Shown here piece after piece: positions 1 to 8,883 of a stretch of 64,000 nucleotides of DNA (positions are counted from its first letter, which is position 1; each line of letters opens with the position of its first letter). Made by a program: the position numbers and the translations under genes. The DNA comes from Natronobiforma cellulositropha (GTDB lineage: Archaea; Halobacteriota; Halobacteria; Halobacteriales; Natrialbaceae), in NCBI RefSeq assembly GCF_025629245.1, contig NZ_JANZXN010000006.1, forward strand, positions 124,001 to 188,000, read 5' to 3'. The notes beneath the pieces are model-generated. The model was not told the origin of the DNA. It did not search any database and saw only the letters and a list, made by a program, of their open reading frames with translations.

Positions 1-85
1 GAACGTTCTCTACCACCCGGTTCCGGCGCTCGCTCACGTCGTCGAGACCGTCGATGTCCGCCTCGAGGTCGCGTCCGTCAGTCAT
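1..85 (-). CDS. Partial CDS, N-terminus of unknown protein
   Basis: The reading frame opens with ATG at 85-83 and runs off the left edge after 28 residues, beginning MTDGRDLEADIDGL. The peptide is very acidic and soluble-looking, as expected for a haloarchaeal cytosolic protein. There is too little to assign a family. It diverges from the phosphodiesterase-like gene that starts at 448. Confidence 0.5.
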   Translation of the reverse strand, partial: MTDGRDLEADIDGLDDVSERRNRVVENV

Positions 86-447
86 ACCGGAGTGAAGTGG
101 CCGACGCGGTTAACGGTGCTGACTCGGGTCACGCCGGTTCTCGGTGACGACAGTACGGAGCAGGTACACGGCCAGGTGTGCGCAGAAAGAGGGTCCAAAC
201 GGTGCTGGTGGGGTCACCCCAACGATGTCGGTGGAGTTACAGGAAGCCGCCGAATCCGTTTCGAGCGGCGAGTGGCCAGCCAGGTGACTGGTGGGAATAC
301 GCGAACGTTGCCCCCTCGAGCGACCCCTGAATCCCGTCGATAACAAAGACAGCCCCGGTCTACCACCGTGACGATGACGTACTCGAGTCAGCGATGGCGG
401 AGGCTACTTCGCCGTTCACCGGCGGCGACCAGCGCGTGGGGTGGGCA
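86..447. other. Intergenic region, no gene recognised
   Basis: This stretch separates the partial gene at the left edge from the gene at 448. Open frames exist on both strands, but their predicted proteins are basic and Arg/Ser-rich, unlike the acidic proteins of the real genes, so I do not call them. It should hold two divergent promoters. I see no strong TATA element that fixes either start. Confidence 0.5.
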
Positions 448-2085
448 ATGAGCGACGCGAAGACGGTCGTCTTCGGGTTCGACGCGCTCGACGGGCGCTA
501 CCTCGAGCGCTTCGCCGACTCGCTGCCGACGCTGACCGCGCTGCGCCAGGAGGGCGTCGACGCACCGCTCGAGTCGACCCACCCGCCGTGGACCGGGAGT
601 GCCTGGCCGTCGATGTACACCGGCTGTGACCCCAGCCACCACGGCGTCTACGGCTTCTTCGACTACGACGGCTACCCCGACGATGGCCGCGTCGTCTCAC
701 GGACCGACGTCGACCGGCCAGCGATCTGGAACTACCTCTCGAGCGTCGGCGTCCCCTCGCTCGTGACGAACGTCCCCGTCACCCACCCGGCGGAGCCACT
801 CGAGGGCGTGCTCGTTCCAGGGTACCTCGCCGTCGAGGACGAACCCGGCCACCCGCCGGGCGTCCGCGAGGAGATCGGCGACGCCATCGGTGAGACCTAC
901 CGCATCTACTCGCGGCACGAACTCAGCGACGATCCCGACGAGAAGTTCGCGGGTTACCTCGAGTTGCTCGACCTCCGCCGCCGGGTTGCCCTCGCGCTGC
1001 TCGAGCGCGAGGAGTGGTCGTTCGCGCTCTTTCAGGTCCAGAAGACCGACGCCGTCTTCCACAACTTCGACGACGAGGCGCGCTTTCGCGCGGTCTACGA
1101 GGCGGCCGACCGCATGGTCGGCGACGTCCTCGACACGCTCGAGGAGGACGTGAACGTGATCGTCTGCTCTGACCACGGCATCGGTCCTGTCACCGGCTAC
1201 TCGATCTACGTCAACGAGGTGCTCCGGCGTCACGGCTACGTCGAAGCCGCGACCGACGGCGACGGCCGGCCGACGCTCTCGAGTCAGAAGCGCTCGCTGA
1301 CCGGCGCGTCGGCGTCGGGAGCGAGTGCGAGTCCGCTCGAGCGCGTCCTCCTCGCCGCAGCGAGCGCCGCGAGCGACGCCGGGATTCGCCCCGCGAGCGT
1401 CTACGACGCGGCCGAACGGCTGGGTCTCGAGTCCGCACTGCTCCGGTTCGCCCCCGACGCGCTCGTGAGTGCTGCAGGCGAGCGCGTCGACTGGCGGCGT
1501 TCGCGCGCCTACTGCACCGAGGGAACGCGGATGGGGATCCGCATCAACCTCGCCGGCCGCGAACCCGCAGGAGTCGTCCCGCCGGACGCGTACGAGGACG
1601 TGCGCGCGGACCTGATCGACCTCCTCGACGGTCTCGAGACGCCTGACGGCGAGGCGGCGTTCGAACTCGTCTGTCGGCGCGAAGACGTCTACGACGGCCC
1701 ACACCTCGAGCGCGCACCCGACGTGCTCGTCCGGCCGACGGCGATGAACCACAACGTCAAGACCGACCTCTACGGCCGCGAGTTCGTCCCCATCGAGGTC
1801 TACGACCACAAGGTCTGTGGTCGGTTCGTCGCCGCCGGTCCGGACGTGAACGCGTCGGCGTCGCTCGAGCGCCTCTCGCTGACCGACGTCGCCCCCACCG
1901 CGATGGCGCTGCTCGGCCAGCCGGTTCCGACGGCCATGACCGGACGCGTCCCCGAGGGACTGCTCGAGCGCCCCGTCGAGCGGGCGGCCTACGAGGGCGT
2001 CTCCGTCGGTGAGGGGGCGGGCGAGTCGAGCGCCGTTGACGACGACGCGGTGACCGACCGACTCGAGGACCTCGGGTATCTGTAA
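448..2085 (+). CDS. Alkaline-phosphatase-superfamily phosphodiesterase/nucleotide pyrophosphatase-like enzyme
   Basis: This 545-residue protein has the type I phosphodiesterase fold signature. An N-terminal metal-binding GFDALD lies at residues 10-15. The nucleophile region THPPWTGSAWPSMYTG has the likely catalytic Thr at residue 49. Further metal ligands are in KTDAVFHNFD and SDHGIG, and a late His is in DHKVCGRF. No signal peptide is seen, so it is probably cytosolic. The ATG at 448 is chosen because residues upstream of MSDAK are not acidic. The stop overlaps the flippase start (TAATG), so the two are cotranscribed. A clear paralogue lies at 41086-42693, also among glycan genes. I infer a role in nucleotide- or phosphate-linked glycan metabolism; the substrate is unknown. 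Confidence 0.85.
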   Translation: MSDAKTVVFGFDALDGRYLERFADSLPTLTALRQEGVDAPLESTHPPWTGSAWPSMYTGCDPSHHGVYGFFDYDGYPDDGRVVSRTDVDRPAIWNYLSSVGVPSLVTNVPVTHPAEPLEGVLVPGYLAVEDEPGHPPGVREEIGDAIGETYRIYSRHELSDDPDEKFAGYLELLDLRRRVALALLEREEWSFALFQVQKTDAVFHNFDDEARFRAVYEAADRMVGDVLDTLEEDVNVIVCSDHGIGPVTGYSIYVNEVLRRHGYVEAATDGDGRPTLSSQKRSLTGASASGASASPLERVLLAAASAASDAGIRPASVYDAAERLGLESALLRFAPDALVSAAGERVDWRRSRAYCTEGTRMGIRINLAGREPAGVVPPDAYEDVRADLIDLLDGLETPDGEAAFELVCRREDVYDGPHLERAPDVLVRPTAMNHNVKTDLYGREFVPIEVYDHKVCGRFVAAGPDVNASASLERLSLTDVAPTAMALLGQPVPTAMTGRVPEGLLERPVERAAYEGVSVGEGAGESSAVDDDAVTDRLEDLGYL

Positions 2086-3641
2086 TGGCCGACCGCGAGC
2101 GAGAACTCTCCGCGCTGCTCTCGAGCGCCGCGTTAGTGATGGCTGGCGGGATGGTCGGTGCGGTGGCGAAACTCGGCGAGCGGGTGGTGATCGGCCGGCT
2201 GCTCTCGCCCGAGGCTTACGGCGAGGTGAGCATCGGTCTCGCGATCTTGATCTTCACCACGACGCTCGCGGCGGCCGGCTGTACCCAGGGCGTCTCCCGG
2301 TTCGTCCCCCGCTACGAGTCGCTCGAGGACCGCCGCGGCGTCTGGGTGAGCGGAATGGCGGTCACGATGGCGCTCTCGCTCGCGTTCGCGCTCGCGATGC
2401 TCGTCGGTGCGGAGTGGCTGGCGTCGACCTTCTTCGAGAGCGAGCAGGCCGCGCCGTTCGTCCGCTGGCTGGCGCTGGCACTCCCGTTCGTGGTGGGCTT
2501 TCGCGTCGCCATCGCCGGGATCCGCGGCTACGAGAACACCGTCTACCGGACCGCCGCCGAGGACCTGCTCGATCCGTTCTTGCGCATCGGCCTGATCGCG
2601 CTGTTGCTCGCGCTCGGCATGGGCATCGTCGCCGCGGGCATCGCCTACCTGGTCGCGGCGGTCGCGACGTTCGTCGTCGCCCACCTGCTGCTCGCGCGGC
2701 TGATGCCCCTCTACGGCGAGTACCGGACGCACACGCGCGAACTCCTGGTCTTCTCCGCGCCGCTCGTCGTCTCGACGGTCGTCGGCGTCTTGCTCACCCA
2801 GACGGACACCCTGATGCTCGGCTACTTCCGCAGTTCCCTCGAGGTCGGTCTCTACAGCGCTGCCTACCCCATCGCGAGCGGCTTACTCGTCGTCCTCACC
2901 GCCTTCGGCTTTCTCTACCTGCCGATCGCCTCGAGACTCGATTCGGATGGCGAGCGCGACGCCATCGACGACATCTACGCGACGACGACCAAGTGGGTCT
3001 ACGTCGTCACATTCCCCGCGTTCGTCCTGCTCGTCGTCTTCCCCGGCGACGTCCTCTCGGTGATCTTCGGGGCCGCCTACACCGAGGCGGCGACGATCCT
3101 GCCGATCCTCGCCGTCGGCTTCTTCCTCAGCGCCGCCGCGGGCCGCGACCGCGAGACGCTCTCGGCGCTCGGATCGACCTCCTGGATCGCCGTCGGCAAC
3201 GTCGCGGGACTCTGTCTGAACGTCGTCGTCAACCTCGCGCTGATCCCGCGCTACGGCATCCTCGGGGCGAGCGTCGCCTCGGTCACCTCGCTGGTGGCCG
3301 TCCACGCGGTCATCTGCGGCGTGCTCGCGCTGCGCTACGGCATTACCCCGCTGTCGACGCCAGCGACCCGCACCTACGTCTCGCTCCCCCTGATTATTCT
3401 CCCGTGGAGCTTCCTGCTCTCGCCGTGGCTCTCGGTCACCGTGGTGACGGCCCTCCCCGTCCTCGTCCTCACCGGTCTCTGCTCGCTCGCCGTCGTCGCG
3501 TTCGTCGGCGGCTTCCAGCCCGAAGACGCCGTCGTGGTCGACCTCGTCGAGGACCTCGCCGGCGTCACCATCCCGCTCGTCCGCCGGTGGATTCCCGACG
3601 ACCCTGCGGGCGGCTCGGTGCTCGCCGACGGCGGGGAGTAG
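2085..3641 (+). CDS. Polysaccharide/oligosaccharide flippase (MOP superfamily)
   Basis: This 518-residue protein is almost entirely hydrophobic, with about 12-14 transmembrane helices. It has the typical N-terminal helix-rich start LSSAALVMAGGMVGAVAKLGE and the internal RLLSPEAYGEVSIGLAI pattern of Wzx-type flippases. Members move lipid-linked glycans across the membrane. Its ATG overlaps the stop of the preceding phosphodiesterase-like gene by one base, indicating one transcript and a shared glycan pathway. A second flippase lies at 30993-32459. The substrate cannot be deduced. Confidence 0.88.
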   Translation: MADRERELSALLSSAALVMAGGMVGAVAKLGERVVIGRLLSPEAYGEVSIGLAILIFTTTLAAAGCTQGVSRFVPRYESLEDRRGVWVSGMAVTMALSLAFALAMLVGAEWLASTFFESEQAAPFVRWLALALPFVVGFRVAIAGIRGYENTVYRTAAEDLLDPFLRIGLIALLLALGMGIVAAGIAYLVAAVATFVVAHLLLARLMPLYGEYRTHTRELLVFSAPLVVSTVVGVLLTQTDTLMLGYFRSSLEVGLYSAAYPIASGLLVVLTAFGFLYLPIASRLDSDGERDAIDDIYATTTKWVYVVTFPAFVLLVVFPGDVLSVIFGAAYTEAATILPILAVGFFLSAAAGRDRETLSALGSTSWIAVGNVAGLCLNVVVNLALIPRYGILGASVASVTSLVAVHAVICGVLALRYGITPLSTPATRTYVSLPLIILPWSFLLSPWLSVTVVTALPVLVLTGLCSLAVVAFVGGFQPEDAVVVDLVEDLAGVTIPLVRRWIPDDPAGGSVLADGGE

Positions 3642-3679
3642 CCACTCGAGCGTCGCCCGCGAAAAAGCAACCTCAGTCC

Positions 3680-4270
3680 CTACCGCGAGGTGTCCGCGTC
3701 AGCGCCGACGGCCGAGCCGGAGCCGGCGGTGAGCGCCCCCAGCAGGCTTCCCGCCGTCGCGAAGACGACCGGAATCGTGATCCCCGCCAGCAGGAGCGCC
3801 GGGAGGAGCGCAGGACCGCCGCTGGCGTCGCCGACGGAGACCTCGACGAGGAAGACGCCGACGGCCGACGCGAGGAGGTACCCCGGCACGACCGCGAGAC
3901 CGGTGAGGATCCCCTCCGTCGCGTCGGTGACGCCGCGGTAGCGCGCGACAGCCAGACCCGTGACGAGCAACAGCCCCGGCGGGACGAGGTAGAGCGCCGC
4001 CGTGAAGCCGTCACCGCCGATGGCGTTCGCCGACCGGAGGAACGGCACGCCCTCGAACGCCGTGTCGACGAAGTGGGCGTTGTAGAACACCCAGCCGACG
4101 ATCTCGTAGGTCGCCGGCTCGTCCGTCACGAACTCGAGACCGCGGTTTACCCACCCCTCGCGGACGTCGGAGCCGACGGCCGCGTACGTGATCGCGTAGC
4201 CGACGATCCACGCGAGGAGACCGGCGATACTCCCTTCCAGGACTGACCGGACGCGGGCTGATTGTGACAT
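3680..4270 (-). CDS. Haloarchaeal four/five-helix membrane protein of unknown function
   Basis: The protein has 196 residues with hydrophobic helices near residues 15-35, 85-125 and 135-185, and an acidic C-terminus. It resembles haloarchaeal DUF7978-type membrane proteins, but I am not sure of the family number. The start at 4270 (MSQSARVR) is preferred over ATG codons at 4282 and 4315 because a TATA element on the minus strand at 4294-4303 is centred about 28 bases upstream, as in leaderless haloarchaeal transcripts. It is convergent with the flippase operon and appears monocistronic. Function is unknown. Confidence 0.75.
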   Translation of the reverse strand: MSQSARVRSVLEGSIAGLLAWIVGYAITYAAVGSDVREGWVNRGLEFVTDEPATYEIVGWVFYNAHFVDTAFEGVPFLRSANAIGGDGFTAALYLVPPGLLLVTGLAVARYRGVTDATEGILTGLAVVPGYLLASAVGVFLVEVSVGDASGGPALLPALLLAGITIPVVFATAGSLLGALTAGSGSAVGADADTSR

Positions 4271-4293
4271 CGCTTCCGGCATCGAACGGGGGC

Positions 4294-4303
4294 AATAAAA
4301 ATG
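4294..4303 (-). promoter_or_regulatory. TATA element of the 4270 membrane protein gene
   Basis: Read on the minus strand the sequence is CATTTTTATT. Its centre lies about 28 bases before the ATG at 4270, which fits a leaderless mRNA and decides between three in-frame ATG codons. Confidence 0.55.
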
Positions 4304-4381
4304 TGTGTCAGACACCCATTAGCGGACTGGAAGGTCGGTGGGCGACGGCTCGCGGGAAGCGGAGAAGCCGGTGTGACTCGC

Positions 4382-5653
4382 TCAGAGCACGTAGCTCTCC
4401 TCGAGTTCCGCTGGCGTGATCACCTCGAGGTCGCCGTCCGAGACGAGTTCGTCGAGGTGGGACATGGCGGCCTCGAAGTTCGAGCGCGACTCGTCGCGCA
4501 AGCCGTAGTAGACGAGCGTCGTGATGCCGCCGTACTCGGCGGTCCACTCGAGGACGGTCCGGGCGTCGTCCGGCGAGGGGTCGTCCATGCGCGAGCACAG
4601 CAGCGGGTTGACGACGTAGCCGGTGACCGGGTAGCGCCCCGCGAAGCCGAGTTCGTGGTGGTCTTCGACCAGCTCGAGCGTCGTCTCGTCGTAGCGCCCG
4701 GACGGGTACGAGAAGTAGCGCGCGCCGTCGCCGTAGCCGTGGTCCTCGAGCCACTCGACGGCGTCTTCGATCTCTTCGTCCTGTTCGCGCGACTCGAGGG
4801 CGGTCATGTCGAGCCCGTGGGCGGCGTAGCTGCCGACCGTCCAGCCCGAATCGTAGAGTTCCTCGAGCTGGTCCTCGGTGAGGCGGTCGCCCTCGTGTTC
4901 CGGGTCCTCGCGGATACGGCCGGTGGGGGCGAAGACGGTCGCGTCGATGTCGTACTCGGAGAGGACGGGGTAGGCGTGGGAGTGGACCGTCTCGTAGGCG
5001 CCGTCGAACTGGACCATCACCTTCCCCTCGCTGGGGCGCTCGACGAAGTAGAGGTCGTCGACCCAGAGGTTGCCGCCGGGTTCGTCGCCGGTCCAGTAGA
5101 TGATCTGGACCTCGACGATCTCGCTCAGGTCGGGGTCGCCGTGAACGCCGGAGATGCCGAAGTTGTAGCGCATGAGCGAGAGCCCACCCTGGACCTGCTG
5201 GCGGAAGTCGATCCGGTCGCCGTCGTCGTCGATCAACTGGATGATGGGCGCGACCGTCCCCTCGGCGGCGACGGCCATCCCCGGCACGGTGTCCGAGCAG
5301 TCGATCGGGTCCTCGAGTTCGCGGACGATCCGTGCCTGGTCGGCACCGCTCGGATCGAGACGCGCCGACTGCGAGCCCGTGTAGTAGTGGTCGGTGTCGG
5401 CCGAGACCGAGCCGACGGCGGCCTCCCAGTGCTCGAGGTCCTCGAAGTCGTCGAAGGAGTCGACCTCGATGTCGGGTTCCTCCTCTTCTTCCGCTTCGGG
5501 TTCGTCGTCGGTGATCGGATCGTCGTCGTGGTCGTCCGTTTCGTTCGTCGAGTCGTCGGGTTCGTCCGGTTCGTCGTCGCCGCCGAGACAGCCGGCGATG
5601 GCGAGCGTTGCGGTCGTCGCGGTCGCCGCGGTGAGGTACGTTCGTCGCTTCAT
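4382..5653 (-). CDS. Secreted polysaccharide-deacetylase-fold lipoprotein
   Basis: The 423-residue protein starts MKRRTYLTAA and has a lipobox LAIAGC with Cys22, so it is an exported lipoprotein; the KRR start suggests Tat. A very acidic linker (residues 25-62) follows, typical of haloarchaeal surface lipoproteins. Residues about 65-205 look like a beta-sandwich carbohydrate-binding module (SFDDFEDLEHWEAAVG through LWVDDLYF). Residues about 212-400 are a NodB-type deacetylase domain (VMVQFDGAY, SYAAHGLDM, RYFSYPSGRYDE). The usual motif TFDDG is changed to QFDGA, so the second, metal-binding Asp is missing and only one His remains in the HxxxH-like motif. Activity may be altered or lost. It lies beside surface-glycan genes. 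Confidence 0.85.
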   Translation of the reverse strand: MKRRTYLTAATATTATLAIAGCLGGDDEPDEPDDSTNETDDHDDDPITDDEPEAEEEEEPDIEVDSFDDFEDLEHWEAAVGSVSADTDHYYTGSQSARLDPSGADQARIVRELEDPIDCSDTVPGMAVAAEGTVAPIIQLIDDDGDRIDFRQQVQGGLSLMRYNFGISGVHGDPDLSEIVEVQIIYWTGDEPGGNLWVDDLYFVERPSEGKVMVQFDGAYETVHSHAYPVLSEYDIDATVFAPTGRIREDPEHEGDRLTEDQLEELYDSGWTVGSYAAHGLDMTALESREQDEEIEDAVEWLEDHGYGDGARYFSYPSGRYDETTLELVEDHHELGFAGRYPVTGYVVNPLLCSRMDDPSPDDARTVLEWTAEYGGITTLVYYGLRDESRSNFEAAMSHLDELVSDGDLEVITPAELEESYVL

Positions 5654-5910
5654 AGCATACAGCCGATGCGAGAGAACAGACGTTTGTTATGTTTCCCAGA
5701 CTGCGCAGTAGCGTTCCTGTTCGTTCTGCCACCGAACCTCCCACACCCGGCAATTGACACGTACACTGACAGGCTGCGTGGCACTGGCTGGCTACGCGTA
5801 TCACGCGAATCGTCGCTGCCGGCGTTCAATCGCCGCTGGAACGGCCTGCCCCACCCCGACCACCGCCTGCTGCCCCGTCGTCCGCCAACTCGAGTGACAG
5901 TCAGTTCGAC

Positions 5911-5940
5911 CATATAGTTTGCGTTGCAAAGTGACTTTGC
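5911..5940 (+). promoter_or_regulatory. Promoter with palindromic operator of the ABC transporter operon
   Basis: A TATA-like CATATAGTTT at 5911-5920 is followed at 5926-5940 by the perfect inverted repeat GCAAAGT-G-ACTTTGC (7-1-7). The palindrome lies between the TATA element and the expected transcription start near 5941-5946, the classical position for an archaeal repressor. The winged-helix protein encoded last in the operon (8419-8703) is the obvious candidate ligand, which would make the operon autoregulated. This is inference from position and symmetry. Confidence 0.55.
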
Positions 5941-5981
5941 TTGGGAAAGTACTATGTCCTAGTGCGGCCGAGAGGAGCACG

Positions 5982-6842
5982 ATGGAAACGGATACACCCC
6001 CCGAGACGGCCGACGCTCGAGCGCTCGCGCCACCTCGCTGGCGGACGCGAGTGAACCAGACGTACGCGTTCACGGCCCGGAGCCTCAGAGAGGTCGCCGG
6101 GAGCGTGACGCTGCTGTTCTGGGTGCTCGGCTTTCCGCCGGTAATGTACCTGCTGTACGCCACCCAGAACAGCGACGCGCCGGCGACGCTGGCGGCGACG
6201 ACTTCGGTCGGCATCGCCGTCTTCGGCGCGATATTCGTCTGTCTGTACCTCTTCGGCAACCAGCTCGTCATCGACGTCGAAGCGCGCCGGTACGCGGCCT
6301 ACCGGACGATGGGAATTTCGGCCGCCGCAGACCTCTCGGGACGGCTCCTCGCGGGGCTGGTCCTCGGTGCGGTCGCGTTCGCGGCGACAGTCGCCACCGG
6401 CGTCGCTACCGGCGCGTCCTACGGTCTCCGGGGACCGGAGTCGGTGCCGATCGTCGTCCTCGCGGGGGTGTTGACCTGCCTCTTCTGGATGATCGTCGCG
6501 ATTCCGCTCGTCCTCGCGACCTCGAACGAACGCGTCGCCGAGTGGACGACCACCCTCGTCGCGGTGGGCGCGTTCGCCCTCACCGGCTTCAACGGCGTCC
6601 TCCCCGAACTCTCGCCGCTCGAGGGAGAGGTGCTCAACCTCCTGCCGAACACGCTCCCGACGCGCCTGCTGGTCTACCACCTCGTTCCGGCCGAAAGCTG
6701 GGCCGACCTCGGAACCGCCCCACCGGTGATGCCTGCAGGGCCCGAGTACGTCGCGCTGCTCGTCAGCTACACCGTCGTCGCGCTCGCCGTCGGCGTCGTG
6801 CTCGTCAACCGCTCGCTCTACGGACGGGGGTGGTGGCCGTGA
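5982..6842 (+). CDS. ABC-2 type transporter permease
   Basis: The 286-residue protein has a soluble N-terminus of about 30 residues and six predicted transmembrane helices (for example VTLLFWVLGFPPVMYLLY, AVFGAIFVCLYLFGNQLVI, LLAGLVLGAVAFAATVATG). This is the layout of ABC-2 permeases that export drugs, lipids or polysaccharides. The ATG at 5982 has a GAGGAG ribosome-binding site at 5972-5977, and the promoter at 5911-5920 gives a leader of about 40 bases, unusual among its leaderless neighbours. The stop overlaps the ATPase start, so the two form one transporter. Substrate is unknown. Confidence 0.85.
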   Translation: METDTPPETADARALAPPRWRTRVNQTYAFTARSLREVAGSVTLLFWVLGFPPVMYLLYATQNSDAPATLAATTSVGIAVFGAIFVCLYLFGNQLVIDVEARRYAAYRTMGISAAADLSGRLLAGLVLGAVAFAATVATGVATGASYGLRGPESVPIVVLAGVLTCLFWMIVAIPLVLATSNERVAEWTTTLVAVGAFALTGFNGVLPELSPLEGEVLNLLPNTLPTRLLVYHLVPAESWADLGTAPPVMPAGPEYVALLVSYTVVALAVGVVLVNRSLYGRGWWP

Positions 6843-7738
6843 GTAGCCACGCCGTCGTCGCGACCGGCGTCGAGAAATCGTTCGACGGCGAGACCGTACT
6901 CGAGGGTGTCGACCTCACCGTCGAGGCGGGCGAGACGCTCGTGGTGATGGGACCGAATGGCGTCGGTAAGTCGGTCTTTCTCTCCTGTCTCGCCGGGAGC
7001 GAACGCCCCTCGAGCGGGAGCGTCGAGGTGCTCGGCCGGCCAGCCAACGGCCGACACGGTGACGTGAGCCTCCTCCTCCAGGACGCGCTGTGTCTCGAGC
7101 GACTCACCGGCCGGGAGAACATCGCGTTCTACCGCCGCCTGCGCCCAGGGTTCACCGACGAGTGGCGCGAGTACGCCTCGCGACTGGACATCGCAGCCGA
7201 CCTCGAGAAACGCGTCGAGGACTACTCGGGTGGAATGCGACGCAAACTCGAGCTCACGATCGCGTTGAGCGTCGACGCGCCGATCTACGTCCTCGACGAG
7301 CCGACGGCGGCGCTCGACCTGGCGGTGATCCAGGAGGTCCACGCCCTCCTCCGTGAGAAACGACGCGCCGGAAAGACGGTCGTCATCGCGAGCCACCTCC
7401 CGATGGACGCCGACGTCGCCGACCGTCTCGCCTTCCTCACCGCCGACGGCATCGTCGCTACCGGCACGCCCGAGGCGTTGCTCGAGTCGGTGCCACCCGT
7501 CCTCACCACGGCGGACACGAACGCGCGCACGCTGGCTACCGTCGTCGACGGCGGCCGGCTGTACGAGAGCGACGGCAGCGTCCGTGGACTGCTGACGCGA
7601 GGAACCAGCGAGGACGAGGCGGATGCCATCGCCGAAGAACACGGTCTCGAGCGAACACCGGCGACCTACACCGACCTGTTTAACTACCAGACGAACCGTT
7701 CTCCGCCAACGAACGAGACGGCCGACCGAGGGCAGTGA
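6839..7738 (+). CDS. ABC transporter ATP-binding protein
   Basis: The 299-residue nucleotide-binding subunit shows Walker A GPNGVGKS, signature YSGGMRRK, Walker B IYVLDEPTAALD and the switch His in VVIASH. After the ATPase core the C-terminal about 90 residues form an acidic regulatory tail. The start is taken as GTG at 6839, overlapping the permease stop by four bases (GTGA); another GTG at 6833 is possible. It energises the permease encoded by 5982-6842. The family is typically ABC-2 export such as antibiotic or lipid efflux. Confidence 0.93.
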   Translation: MSSHAVVATGVEKSFDGETVLEGVDLTVEAGETLVVMGPNGVGKSVFLSCLAGSERPSSGSVEVLGRPANGRHGDVSLLLQDALCLERLTGRENIAFYRRLRPGFTDEWREYASRLDIAADLEKRVEDYSGGMRRKLELTIALSVDAPIYVLDEPTAALDLAVIQEVHALLREKRRAGKTVVIASHLPMDADVADRLAFLTADGIVATGTPEALLESVPPVLTTADTNARTLATVVDGGRLYESDGSVRGLLTRGTSEDEADAIAEEHGLERTPATYTDLFNYQTNRSPPTNETADRGQ

Positions 7739-7799
7739 GTCCGCACGCGCCACCGGCCACCCTCGAGCGGCTACCACCACCGCAACCGCAACCACCGCC

Positions 7800-8417
7800 A
7801 TGACCGAACCAGACGTCGACAAAGAGCACTTACAGGAAGAACTCGGGCAGATCAAGCAGGCGATGGGGCTGGCCGAAGCCCACCCCTACTGGGTCCGGAC
7901 GTGGCTCATCGAGGGCGTGAGCGTCGGCGTGCTCTTCCCGCTCTTTCAGCTCGGCCTGCGCGACGGCTTCGAGCCCTGGCTGCTCGTCACCCTGGCTGGC
8001 GTCTTCGCGCTCTACGTGCTCGTCTCCCGGTGGGCGAAGCGCACCAGCGAGGATCCGACGACCGGCGTCCCGAGCTGGACGACCTGGCACGTCGTCGTCT
8101 TCGCGGGAATCGGCGCACTGGTCGTCGGCCTGGGACCGCTCTTCGCCCAGTTAGACGAGGCGAGTTCACAGACCCTCGCGATGGTCCTCGGCGGCACCGT
8201 CGTCGGCGTCGGCTACATGTACATGGGCCAGATACTCGAGGGCTACGCCGTGCGGCGGGCCGATCGCAACGCGTTCTACGTCGGCGGCGCGTGGATCCTC
8301 GTCCTCACGGGATTCATCCCGCGCATCGACGCCGTCACCGGGTGGGAGTTCGCCGTCCTCGGTATCGGCATCGCCATCTACGGCATCGTCGCCTACCTCG
8401 TCCTCTCACGCATCTAA
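7800..8417 (+). CDS. Multi-spanning membrane protein of the ABC operon
   Basis: The 205-residue protein begins MTEPDVDKEHLQEELGQIKQ, a charged amphipathic segment, followed by about six transmembrane helices from residue 38 to the C-terminus (for example WLIEGVSVGVLFPLFQLG and FAVLGIGIAIYGIVAYLVL). I do not recognise a functional domain. It lies 61 bases after the ATPase gene and one base before the regulator gene, so it is probably part of the same transcript. It could be an accessory subunit or a membrane sensor paired with the wHTH protein, as often seen for membrane protein plus wHTH pairs in haloarchaea. Confidence 0.75.
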   Translation: MTEPDVDKEHLQEELGQIKQAMGLAEAHPYWVRTWLIEGVSVGVLFPLFQLGLRDGFEPWLLVTLAGVFALYVLVSRWAKRTSEDPTTGVPSWTTWHVVVFAGIGALVVGLGPLFAQLDEASSQTLAMVLGGTVVGVGYMYMGQILEGYAVRRADRNAFYVGGAWILVLTGFIPRIDAVTGWEFAVLGIGIAIYGIVAYLVLSRI

Positions 8418-8418
8418 C

Positions 8419-8703
8419 ATGGAGTTCGACAAACTCGTCCACCAGCCGACGCGGCTCCAGATCTTCGCGCACCTCTACGCCAACGGTGAGACGAGCTTCA
8501 CCGACCTGAAAGACGCCCTCGAGATCACCGAAGGCAACCTCGCGAGCCACATCGAGAAGATGGAGACCGCAGACTGCGTCACCGTCGAGAAACAGTTCGT
8601 CGACCGGAAACCCCAGACGACCTACCAGCTCACCGAGACCGGCCGGGACCTCTTCGAAGCGCACGTTCAGACGCTCGAGTCACTCATCGACAGCCTCGAG
8701 TGA
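8419..8703 (+). CDS. Winged-helix transcriptional regulator (HTH_27/ArsR-like)
   Basis: The 94-residue protein is a compact winged helix. It has MEFDKLVHQPTRLQIFAHLY, a recognition region around FTDLKDALEITEGNLASHIEKME, a beta-wing with FVDRKPQTTYQLTETGRDLF, and a C-terminal dimerisation helix. It resembles PF13601-type regulators that repress small membrane-transport operons. The ATG follows the membrane-protein stop by one base (TAACATG), indicating translational coupling. It most likely binds the palindrome GCAAAGTGACTTTGC at 5926-5940 and controls its own operon. Confidence 0.88.
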   Translation: MEFDKLVHQPTRLQIFAHLYANGETSFTDLKDALEITEGNLASHIEKMETADCVTVEKQFVDRKPQTTYQLTETGRDLFEAHVQTLESLIDSLE

Positions 8704-8883
8704 GTGAGAGGCGGGCGTCAGGTGGTGGGTGTACAGGAGGCGACCCGAGAGGAGACCGGACGCGGGCGGGCCAGAGTGACTACTCACAGCCAGTCGAAAG
8801 CGAGGCTACGCTACGGGAACGTACGGTGTGTGCGCAGAAATGATACCGGTTCACGGTCGCCGAGGCGACGATGAAGTCGGAAC

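Noticed and set aside
4301-5917. 538-residue plus-strand frame opposite the deacetylase lipoprotein
   Set aside because: The minus strand has a lipobox, NodB-like domain and acidic linker; the plus frame is a Val/Asp/Arg-rich shadow.
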